Assembly (NCBI GenBank): GCA_964530215.1
Contig: CAZHAJ010000099.1
Coordinates: 1 to 6,701 of the forward strand
Direction of reading: 5' to 3'
DNA: 6,701 bases
From: JAAXTT01 sp964530215
Lineage (GTDB): Bacteria > Bacillota > Desulfotomaculia > Desulfotomaculales > Desulfocucumaceae
The position numbers were made by a program, and so were the translations under genes. Positions 1-5,480 of the stretch are shown piece after piece. The notes under the pieces were generated by a model. That model saw only the letters and a program-made list of their open reading frames with translations. It was not told the DNA's origin and ran no database searches. Each line of letters begins with the position of its first letter. Within the stretch, counting starts at the first letter, position 1.

Positions 1-81
1 ATACTCTCCCCTCAAAAGAAAGCGAATCTTTCAATTAAATATTATCCACTGTTAGTTTTATAAATCAACCACAGCCTGGTA

Positions 82-116
82 ATACTAAGTAAAAGGTATA
101 ACTTACATCTTAGTAT
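82..116. repeat. Inverted repeat upstream of the DUF3866 gene
   Basis: The arms ATACTAAG (82-89) and CTTAGTAT (109-116) are perfect reverse complements separated by 19 bases. A second, mutually exclusive pairing lies inside it: TAAGT (86-90) with ACTTA (101-105). The element ends 28 bases before the start codon of the downstream gene. It could be an operator or a leader RNA structure. It is AT-rich and short, so chance is possible. The rest of bases 1-144 shows no open reading frame and no convincing -35/-10 pair, so the first gene may be transcribed from a promoter further upstream. Confidence 0.35.
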
Positions 117-144
117 ATCTTGGGATTAAGAAAGGGCAGCTTAA

Positions 145-1239
145 ATGATTGATTTCAAGCTTGGTATAGTTATAGAAAATATTGATACTAAGACGGATCT
201 ATGTGAATTATTAGTTGAAGTGGAAGGCTCCCGAGATAAAGCAATTAATTATTTACATATTACCGGCGAAGCAAAAGCAGGAGATCAAGTCCTTTTAAAT
301 ACCACCGCAGTATCAAAAAAACTGGGGACAGGAGGATACCACTTTGTAGCCTCTGTGGTGGGAAAACAGTGTTACTGTCAAAATGACAGCGGACATATAA
401 TGAAAATGCGATACACACCATTCCAAGTAAAGGTACTGACAGTAGAAGAAAAGGAACACCCTTACAACAGTGTATATAACAAGATAGACAACCTTGACGA
501 AATGCCCGTTATTGTTGGAAGTTTACACAGTATGATAGCCCCGGCTGCAGCTATGTTAAAGTATCTCACCGGAAAGAAAATATTCTACTTAATGACTGAT
601 GGTGCTGCCCTCCCTATTTGGTACAGTAAACTGGTATCCATTCTTAAACATAAAAAAATTATCGACAAAACAATAACCTGCGGGCATGCCTTTGGCGGAG
701 ATTTTGAAGCAGTAAATATCTACAGTGGGTTATTGTTTGCAAAAGCAGCGGGTGCTGATACCGTTATTGTTTCAATGGGCCCGGGAATAGTGGGAACATC
801 ATCTCAATTTGGTCATACCGGCTTGGAGCAGGGAGAAATAATAAATGCTGTAAATATTATGTCAGGTCGGGCAATTGCTATCCCCAGGATCAGCTTTGCA
901 GACCCCAGAGACAGACATTACGGCCTAAGTCACCACACTAAAACATCCTTAGGGAAAATAGCCCTTACTCCCTGCATAGTACCTATTCCTAGATTGGAAA
1001 ACACAAAAAGAAATACCGTATTAAACCAAATTAGCAAGGCAGGCATTTCCAATCTTCATAAAACGGTAGAAATAGATACAGGTTTGCTTTCGGACGTGTT
1101 GGAGCATTATCAACTGCAGGTAACCACGATGGGTAGGCCTTTTTCTGAAGATATGGATTTTTTTAGCACGGCGGGAGCAGCTGGGATTTATGCTTCCGGC
1201 CTGATAAACATTAACAAAAAGTTTAGTATCCAGGAATAA
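145..1239 (+). CDS. DUF3866 family protein
   Basis: This 364-residue protein is recognised as a member of the uncharacterised DUF3866 family, found in Firmicutes and some other bacteria. An N-terminal, probably beta-rich part (about 1-100) carries the family motif LNTTAV followed by LGTGGYHFV (51-68). The larger C-terminal part carries GSLHSMIAPA (125-134), MTDGAALP (150-157), CGHAFGGDFEAVN (179-191), GPGIVGT (212-218), FGHTG (222-226) and FADPRDRHYGLSHHT (251-265). These runs of Gly, His and Asp look like a ligand or metal site, but no activity is established to my knowledge. There is no signal peptide or membrane segment, so it is probably cytoplasmic. The ATG start is preceded by a purine-rich AAAGGG (131-136) at 8 bases. 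From memory, homologues often lie near a NUDIX hydrolase gene and spoIIM; the NUDIX gene would be outside this window. The family call is confident and the function is unknown. Confidence 0.85.
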   Translation: MIDFKLGIVIENIDTKTDLCELLVEVEGSRDKAINYLHITGEAKAGDQVLLNTTAVSKKLGTGGYHFVASVVGKQCYCQNDSGHIMKMRYTPFQVKVLTVEEKEHPYNSVYNKIDNLDEMPVIVGSLHSMIAPAAAMLKYLTGKKIFYLMTDGAALPIWYSKLVSILKHKKIIDKTITCGHAFGGDFEAVNIYSGLLFAKAAGADTVIVSMGPGIVGTSSQFGHTGLEQGEIINAVNIMSGRAIAIPRISFADPRDRHYGLSHHTKTSLGKIALTPCIVPIPRLENTKRNTVLNQISKAGISNLHKTVEIDTGLLSDVLEHYQLQVTTMGRPFSEDMDFFSTAGAAGIYASGLININKKFSIQE

Positions 1240-1253
1240 AGTGGGGTATTTAT

Positions 1254-1907
1254 ATGCTTTTGATGGCGACCTCAAATGCCAGCGGAGCTGCCTTAGCCGG
1301 CTCTTTAGGTTTTGTCAGCATAATTGTCGATATTATAGACTTTTCCACCAGCATGGAGGCGGCTATAGAAGCCGGTGCAGCAGCAGTTTACGGAGCCAGT
1401 CCGGACCATGCATTACCTCCGGCAAAAATAAACCCCTTTGCTATAGGAGTAATGGCAGGCAAAAAGGCCAATCTAATAAACAGTGAAGTCATACTTGTAG
1501 CAGAACCAAGAATTGCAGGGAATGCAGAAAAAACAAAGAGCATTTCCAAAGCTTTAGCAGGTCTCAAATCAACCGGGGCCAGAGTTCATTGCCTTATACC
1601 AAATATCGGTGCCGAATCAACTAAGCTGGTGAGTTTTAAAGATAAGGTTGTACTGGGTATAACAGGTGCGGGGGGAGTCGCCTTTGATGCCGCTGTCAAC
1701 AGTGGTTCTCCCTCGGTCCTAACTGGCACTGTGGCACGTACAATGAATAACAAAGGAGATTTACCCGGCTATAATGCCGTTCAACGAGCTATAGCTAGTG
1801 CAGCTAAATATAAAACCGGAATAGCTGTGGTGGCTGCCAGCAGCAAGTCCATGGAGGATATACTGGCTGCCGAACACATTTACAAACTGATATTAAAGCA
1901 ATTGTAA
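1254..1907 (+). CDS. ComB-like (2-phosphosulfolactate phosphatase-like) protein, function unknown
   Basis: This 217-residue soluble protein has no confident family assignment, but its motif order resembles ComB, the Mg-dependent 2-phosphosulfolactate phosphatase family. VDIIDFSTS (25-33), followed by A-I-x-A-G-A (37-42), fits the ComB strand usually written IDVLRATTT..A..NGA. GVMAGKKA (65-72) fits the position of the ComB GER motif. VVLGITGAGGVAFDAA (132-147) fits the TTNGTRA region. VVAASSKSMEDILAAE (192-207) fits the C-terminal (S)xEDxxAAG motif. Several diagnostic residues differ: the GER acid is a Lys, and no clear FDxGNSP is seen, so catalytic identity with ComB is doubtful. The start follows GTGGGG (1241-1246) by 7 bases; an in-frame ATG at 1263 is an alternative. 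It begins 14 bases after the DUF3866 gene and is probably cotranscribed with it. ComB-like is an inference from motif memory, not a search result. Confidence 0.5.
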   Translation: MLLMATSNASGAALAGSLGFVSIIVDIIDFSTSMEAAIEAGAAAVYGASPDHALPPAKINPFAIGVMAGKKANLINSEVILVAEPRIAGNAEKTKSISKALAGLKSTGARVHCLIPNIGAESTKLVSFKDKVVLGITGAGGVAFDAAVNSGSPSVLTGTVARTMNNKGDLPGYNAVQRAIASAAKYKTGIAVVAASSKSMEDILAAEHIYKLILKQL

Positions 1908-1916
1908 GTTTATCCA

Positions 1917-2138
1917 TCAAACCCTTATATAACCGACTTTAAACCCTCCTTCCTCGATAGTTTCCTTTATATCCCCGGCTAGAATATTATTCTTATCATA
2001 TCTGACCCTTATCTGAGTATTACCTGGTGAAATATCAATATCCAAAATTCCGGAGTACTTATATAATGAATCCATCAACTCCGTTTTTTTCTCGTCTCCA
2101 TCTAGGCCATAAATTCCCATTATTAGTTCTGTTGACAT
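1917..2138 (-). CDS. HMA-like (heavy-metal-associated fold) small protein without CxxC
   Basis: This 73-residue protein fits the ferredoxin-like beta-alpha-beta-beta-alpha-beta pattern of copper-chaperone (CopZ-type) HMA domains. It has an initial strand ending in GIYGLDG, a helix, a strand around ILDIDIS, a strand IRVRYD, and a helix leading to IKETIEEGGFKVG. The C-terminal I-K-E-x-I-E-E-x-G-[FY]-x-V block is typical of the family. The metal-binding GMxCxxC is replaced by G11-L-D-G-D-E-K17, and there is no cysteine anywhere, so it should not bind Cu(I) in the usual way. The ATG at 2138 is chosen because AAAGGGG (2152-2146) lies 7 bases upstream of it. The ATG at 2144 leaves only 1 base after that site. 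The gene converges tail to tail with the ComB-like gene, leaving 9 bases between stops. Its role is unknown; a protein-interaction or regulatory domain is possible. Confidence 0.75.
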   Translation of the reverse strand: MSTELIMGIYGLDGDEKKTELMDSLYKYSGILDIDISPGNTQIRVRYDKNNILAGDIKETIEEGGFKVGYIRV

Positions 2139-2190
2139 ATACATACCCCTTTAGCTGTTGCACTTAAATTGTTAAATCTACCATTCTGGA

Positions 2191-2221
2191 ATTCTTAACT
2201 TCTGTATTCCTTTAAACTTCT
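2191..2221. repeat. Imperfect tandem repeat in the divergent spacer
   Basis: ATTCTTAACTTCT (2191-2203) is followed after two bases by ATTCCTTTAAACTTCT (2206-2221), an imperfect second copy. The pair lies in a pyrimidine-rich tract between the minus-strand HMA-like gene and spoIIM, about 55-80 bases upstream of the former. It could be a pair of regulator binding sites. Low complexity makes chance plausible. Confidence 0.25.
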
Positions 2222-2238
2222 ACTTACCCCAACTGTTA

Positions 2239-2266
2239 TTGTAAGCAAATGCCATTAATTTATACT
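2239..2266 (+). promoter_or_regulatory. Candidate vegetative-type promoter for spoIIM
   Basis: TTGTAA (2239-2244) and TATACT (2261-2266) are separated by 16 bases and match the sigma-A consensus at 4/6 and 5/6 positions. The element lies about 90 bases before the spoIIM start. In Bacillus spoIIM is transcribed by the mother-cell factor sigma-E. I searched 2139-2353 for a good sigma-E pair and found only weak partial matches, so the real sporulation promoter may be missed or divergent. Nothing else gene-like is visible in this 215-base spacer. Confidence 0.3.
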
Positions 2267-2353
2267 AATCATCATCTATTTGAAAAATTTTTCCGGCATA
2301 CTCATCTTTTCCCTTAATAAAATATACAGACATATAGAGATGGAGAAGATGTC

Positions 2354-3010
2354 ATGACCTATCACCAGATTAAGCCACCAGGCAAATTATTATCAGTAAT
2401 CACCGGAATGTGGCCTATTCTTTTGCTTATATCAGTCATACTGATTTCCGGACTCCTGATGGGTTCACTCGCCGCCGGGAAGTTGGATCATGCTCAATCC
2501 CAAGATTTAAGCATTTACTTAAAGGAATTTATCCAGAAAGTATCCGGCATTAATTTTGACTCTGCCAAAATTGCAAAAAATTCCATGATTAATAACACTA
2601 TAATGATAGCCGCGATTTATGTACTGGGCCTCACCGTAATAGGTATACCATTGATCCTGACAATTCTTTTTGTGAGAAGCTTTATAATTGGTTTTGCAGT
2701 TGGATTTCTGACTAAGGACTTGTCCCTTGGGGGCATACTGCTGACCATATCTGCCATTTTACCGCATAGCATTCTCAGTCTTCCTGCGCTGTGCATAGGT
2801 TCCTCTGCTTCAGTAATGTTTTCAGTGCTGCTTCTGAAAAGAAACTTTAATACATCGGTGAAAATATGGCCCAATCTAATTACTTATACCATGATAATGG
2901 TGGGTGTCCTAGCGATAACACTTGTTTCCGGTCTGGTGGAGGGATACATAACACCAATATTTACAAAGATAGCAGCAGATTTGATAATTTCTAGATTTGG
3001 AATTAATTAA
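2354..3010 (+). CDS. spoIIM: Stage II sporulation protein M (SpoIIM)
   Basis: This 218-residue polytopic membrane protein is of the SpoIIM/DUF95 family. A short basic N-terminus is followed by a first membrane segment at about 18-40 and a polar loop at about 43-78. Hydrophobic segments follow at about 80-105, 104-119, 125-146, 144-161 and 175-197. The LPHSILSLPAL stretch (136-146) is the characteristic PH...PA motif of the family. In Bacillus, SpoIIM anchors the SpoIID-SpoIIM-SpoIIP complex in the mother-cell engulfing membrane, where it degrades septal peptidoglycan and drives migration around the forespore. Its presence says that the organism is, or descends from, a spore former. The ATG start follows GGAG (2342-2345) by 8 bases. 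The position upstream of xerD matches conserved Firmicutes gene order. The length is normal for the family. Confidence 0.88.
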   Translation: MTYHQIKPPGKLLSVITGMWPILLLISVILISGLLMGSLAAGKLDHAQSQDLSIYLKEFIQKVSGINFDSAKIAKNSMINNTIMIAAIYVLGLTVIGIPLILTILFVRSFIIGFAVGFLTKDLSLGGILLTISAILPHSILSLPALCIGSSASVMFSVLLLKRNFNTSVKIWPNLITYTMIMVGVLAITLVSGLVEGYITPIFTKIAADLIISRFGIN

Positions 3011-3020
3011 GGCAGGTGAT
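3009..3020 (+). promoter_or_regulatory. Ribosome binding site that sets a TTG start
   Basis: AAGGCAGGTGAT overlaps the spoIIM stop codon and contains AGGTGAT (3014-3020), a 7-base match to the anti-Shine-Dalgarno complement. It is 7 bases before the TTG at 3028. The in-frame GTG at 3016 lies inside this site and so cannot be the start it serves. Confidence 0.7.
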
Positions 3021-3027
3021 ACCCACC

Positions 3028-3267
3028 TTGATACTCATAATTACAAAAGTTCGAGATAAAATTATGATTATTATAAAAACTTTGCTGGCCATTGCAATAT
3101 TAATTATACTGTGCATTCAATTTTTTTACTTAATAGAAGATTTAACTGATAATTACCTGCACCACAAAAAACGTTATTATCCCCGCAATCCTGTAAAGGT
3201 ATTTAAAAGTATTGATGATTTGGTTGTCAATAAAGAAAGCAATATTATTAACAAACTTAAAAAATAA
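3028..3267 (+). CDS. Small single-pass membrane protein, possible YqzK/DUF4227 relative
   Basis: With the TTG start at 3028 this is a 79-residue protein. One strongly hydrophobic segment (about 10-37, rich in Ile and Leu) is followed by a basic, aromatic stretch (HHKKRYYPRNPVKVF) and a charged tail ending in KLKK. The basic residues after the membrane segment suggest a cytoplasmic C-terminus. The pattern of a membrane segment, Y-x-x-[HY]..RY..P..VKVF, and the position between spoIIM and xerD both resemble Bacillus YqzK (DUF4227), which lies between fur and xerD. This is a remote resemblance from memory and may be wrong. The gene starts 17 bases after spoIIM, so the two are probably cotranscribed, and a terminator candidate follows. 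The function is unknown. Confidence 0.7.
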   Translation: MILIITKVRDKIMIIIKTLLAIAILIILCIQFFYLIEDLTDNYLHHKKRYYPRNPVKVFKSIDDLVVNKESNIINKLKK

Positions 3268-3309
3268 CAAGAATCAGTCTATTTATTTGTCTAACTACCA
3301 GATATTATC

Positions 3310-3341
3310 GGATGGCGTTTTATATAACCATCTATTTTTTT
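3310..3341 (+). terminator. Probable intrinsic terminator after the spoIIM operon
   Basis: GATGG (3311-3315) pairs with CCATC (3328-3332), extended by a G-T wobble (3310/3333). The stem is followed by a run of seven T (3335-3341). The loop is AT-rich and the stem is short, so strength is uncertain. It lies 43 bases beyond the small membrane protein gene and before the DUF362 gene, as expected for the end of a transcript. Confidence 0.5.
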
Positions 3342-3342
3342 G

Positions 3343-3351
3343 TGCTAAAAT
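3343..3351 (+). promoter_or_regulatory. Candidate extended -10 promoter for the DUF362 gene
   Basis: TGC directly precedes TAAAAT (3346-3351), giving the TGn extended -10 form with 5/6 matches to TATAAT. No good -35 hexamer is seen at the usual distance, which extended -10 promoters can tolerate. If it is used, transcription would begin near 3358, inside the inverted repeat at 3352-3373. Confidence 0.35.
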
Positions 3352-3373
3352 AGAAGATATATTAATATCTTCT
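3352..3373. promoter_or_regulatory. Perfect 9-bp inverted repeat abutting the DUF362 ribosome binding site
   Basis: AGAAGATAT (3352-3360) and ATATCTTCT (3365-3373) are exact reverse complements around a 4-base loop, ATTA. The right arm touches the strong Shine-Dalgarno GGAGG (3374-3378), which is 5 bases before the ATG at 3384. As DNA it could be an operator at the -10/start region. As RNA, if transcription starts upstream of it, it would be a hairpin next to the ribosome site. Confidence 0.5.
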
Positions 3374-3383
3374 GGAGGCCGAT

Positions 3384-4493
3384 ATGGTATCAGATGTTTT
3401 TTTCACAGATTTCAGAGCAAACCACAAAAATAATTTGTTTGATAAACTGGTTAAATTGGTGACAAAAGCCGGTCTTCCCCAAATTATAAGTCCTCGGGAC
3501 TTAGTAGCGATAAAACTTCATTTTGGTGAAAAAGGTAACACCGGTTATATAAGGCCGCAATTTATCAGAAAATTAGTTGACGAAGTCAGAAACTTAGATG
3601 GCAAACCATTTCTTACAGATGCCAATACCATGTATGCCGGAAGCAGGGCAAATGCTGTTGATCATTTGCAAACAGCTATAGAAAACGGTTTTGATTACTC
3701 AGTAGTAAACGCTCCTTTAGTAATAGCTGATGGGATAAATGGAAAAGATTATATTACAGTCCCAGTTAATCTAAAATACTGTAAGGAAGTAAAAATAGGA
3801 AGTGCCGTAATCCTAGCGGACAGCATAATTACTGTAACACACTTCAAAGGACATGAAGCCACAGGCTTTGGAGGTGCCTTGAAAAACATTGGAATGGGGT
3901 GCGGCTCTAGAGCGGGCAAACAAGTAATGCATTCTGACCTTTTACCCACTGTCAATCCCCAAATGTGCAAAGCTTGCGGACGCTGTTATGACTGGTGTCC
4001 CACCGGAGCGATAGCAGTGGGTCACGAAGAACTTGCAGAAATCAACCCCGAATTGTGTGTGGGTTGCGGTGAGTGCACAGTTACATGCCCATTCGGCGCC
4101 ATTAAGATAAACTGGATAAATAATCAAGTATATGGCCTGCAAGAAAAAATAATTGAGTATGCAGCGGGAGTTTTGAAAAATAAAAAAGAGAAAGCAGTGC
4201 ATATAACTTTTCTGAATAATATAACCCCGGACTGTGACTGCTTCAGCTTTTCGGATGCTCCAGTTATAAGAGATATAGGAATATTATCATCTCGTGATCC
4301 TGTTGCCCTCGATCAGGCATGTATTGATTTAATTAATAGAGAACCTGGACTTCCAGGATCTAAGCTGGAAGGGCATAGGGCCAATACCGACAAATTTTCC
4401 GCTTTACACCCTGAAATAGACAGCAGTCGACAGTTGGAATATGCTGAAGAAATAGGACTGGGAAGTAGGAATTATAATCTGATCAAAATATAG
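3384..4493 (+). CDS. DUF362 domain protein with two [4Fe-4S] ferredoxin motifs
   Basis: This 369-residue protein is a DUF362 family iron-sulphur protein. The N-terminal DUF362 half contains VAIKLHFGEKGNTGYIRP (about 42-59), a TDAN motif (about 79-82) and THFKGHEATGFGGALKNIGM (152-171). A bacterial ferredoxin-type insert follows. The first cluster motif is C195-x2-C198-x2-C201-x3-C205-P. The second is C225-x2-C228-x2-C231-x3-C235-P. All eight cysteines are present, so two [4Fe-4S] clusters are expected. The C-terminal part, with DCDCFSFSDAPV and SSRDPVALDQACIDLI, completes the DUF362 fold. No signal or membrane segment is seen, so it is probably cytoplasmic. Such proteins are common in anaerobes and are often labelled uncharacterised Fe-S centre proteins; the reaction is unknown. 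The start is supported by GGAGG at 5 bases. It sits in its own probable transcription unit ahead of xerD. Confidence 0.88.
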   Translation: MVSDVFFTDFRANHKNNLFDKLVKLVTKAGLPQIISPRDLVAIKLHFGEKGNTGYIRPQFIRKLVDEVRNLDGKPFLTDANTMYAGSRANAVDHLQTAIENGFDYSVVNAPLVIADGINGKDYITVPVNLKYCKEVKIGSAVILADSIITVTHFKGHEATGFGGALKNIGMGCGSRAGKQVMHSDLLPTVNPQMCKACGRCYDWCPTGAIAVGHEELAEINPELCVGCGECTVTCPFGAIKINWINNQVYGLQEKIIEYAAGVLKNKKEKAVHITFLNNITPDCDCFSFSDAPVIRDIGILSSRDPVALDQACIDLINREPGLPGSKLEGHRANTDKFSALHPEIDSSRQLEYAEEIGLGSRNYNLIKI

Positions 4494-4566
4494 CTATTAA
4501 ACATTCCATATGGTTCTGTAGGATCTTTGCTTACCAAACAAACCGGAAGTAAAAGAGGTTTTCAAT

Positions 4567-5454
4567 ATGAAAAATTTGCTTGAAAACTTTATTAGATATA
4601 TAGCAATTGAGAGGGGATTATCCAAAAACACAATCGCTTCATATAAATCTGATTTACTTTTCTTCAGTGACTTCTGCAGCCAAAAAAATATTGCTCTTAT
4701 GACTCACATAAATAGCGGTGTAATAGCAGCTTATTTAATGCATATGAAAAAAAACCGCTGTTCTGCATCCACAATCTCCCGTAGATTAGCATCACTTCGT
4801 TCCTTCTACAAGTTTCTTGTCAGTGAATACACGGTGGATGATGATCCCACAGAGCATATCGAAACACCCAGAAAAACAGAAAAACTACCCAGGGTATTGT
4901 CTGTCGATGAAGTTTCCAAGTTGCTGACAATGCCCCAGACCACTACAGCTAATGGGCTTAGGGATAGAGCAATGCTGGAACTTATTTATGCAACAGGAGT
5001 TCGAGTAACCGAAATAGTTTCATTGAACCGAGGAAGTATTAATTTAGATGAAGGTTTTGTCAGATGTATGGGAAAAGGCTCTAAAGAGAGAATTATTCCC
5101 ATAGGAGATGTGGCAATCCTTTTTACAAAGAATTACTTACTTTACAGCAGACCTAAATTGTTAGGAGCAAAATCCACTCAAGCATTATTTCTTAACAGGT
5201 ATGGCGACAGAATGACCCGTCAAGGTTTTTGGAAATTAATTAAAAAATACTCTGCCAAGGCAGGTATAAGTAAAATTATTTCACCACACACGTTAAGACA
5301 TTCATTTGCTACCCACCTATTGGAAAACGGTGCTGATTTACGTTCTGTTCAGGAGCTATTAGGCCATTCGGACATCTCAACCACCCAAATATATACCCAT
5401 TTAACCAATATAGGTTTGAAAAAAATATATAATTCAGCACATCCAAGGGCTTAA
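4567..5454 (+). CDS. xerD: Site-specific tyrosine recombinase XerD
   Basis: This 295-residue protein has the normal length of XerC/XerD recombinases. The N-terminal SAM-like DNA-binding domain (about 1-90) contains ERGLSKNTIASYKSDL and SRRLASLRSFYKFL. The catalytic domain (about 105-290) holds the full set of residues: R146 (ATGVR), K170 (GKGSKER), H241 and R244 (HTLRH), H267 (LLGHSD) and the nucleophile Y276 (TTQIYTHL). With a partner recombinase it would resolve chromosome dimers at dif during segregation. Assignment as XerD rather than XerC rests on position next to deoB and on overall resemblance. The full-length core and the housekeeping context argue against a phage integrase. The ATG follows AGAGGT (4554-4559) by 7 bases. 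It is 73 bases after the DUF362 gene, with no terminator in that gap, and 26 bases before deoB. Confidence 0.92.
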   Translation: MKNLLENFIRYIAIERGLSKNTIASYKSDLLFFSDFCSQKNIALMTHINSGVIAAYLMHMKKNRCSASTISRRLASLRSFYKFLVSEYTVDDDPTEHIETPRKTEKLPRVLSVDEVSKLLTMPQTTTANGLRDRAMLELIYATGVRVTEIVSLNRGSINLDEGFVRCMGKGSKERIIPIGDVAILFTKNYLLYSRPKLLGAKSTQALFLNRYGDRMTRQGFWKLIKKYSAKAGISKIISPHTLRHSFATHLLENGADLRSVQELLGHSDISTTQIYTHLTNIGLKKIYNSAHPRA

Positions 5455-5464
5455 AAATTAATAC

Positions 5465-5472
5465 AGGAGGTG
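5465..5472 (+). promoter_or_regulatory. Strong ribosome binding site for the TTG start of deoB
   Basis: AGGAGGTG is an eight-base match to the anti-Shine-Dalgarno complement and lies 8 bases before the TTG at 5481. This fixes a non-ATG start, and the resulting N-terminus has the expected MxxKVVLIVIDS form of the family. Confidence 0.85.
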
Positions 5473-5480
5473 CTTATCAC

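Noticed and set aside
18..32. Small hairpin GAAAG/CTTTC near the left edge
   Set aside because: Only five base pairs, mostly A-T, with no T tract after it, so it does not support a terminator.
1241..1486. 81-residue plus-strand open frame overlapping the start of the ComB-like gene
   Set aside because: It is a frame-shifted shadow of the gene at 1254-1907, with a Ser/Arg/Cys-rich, low-quality composition and no ribosome site in front of it.
2295..2330. Possible sigma-E promoter for spoIIM (GGCATACT and TATACAGA)
   Set aside because: The two elements are partial matches and the 20-base spacing is too long for the usual sigma-E arrangement.
3016..3027. GTG at 3016 as start of the small membrane protein
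   Set aside because: The GTG lies inside the ribosome binding site AGGTGAT, which is correctly spaced for the TTG at 3028.
3212..3433. 73-residue plus-strand open frame bridging the small membrane protein and DUF362 genes
   Set aside because: It overlaps both genes in another frame, crosses the probable terminator and has no ribosome site or recognisable motif.
4567..5454. Tyrosine recombinase as a sign of an integrated mobile element
   Set aside because: Length, motifs and position next to deoB fit chromosomal XerD; there is no attachment-site repeat, phage gene or composition change nearby.
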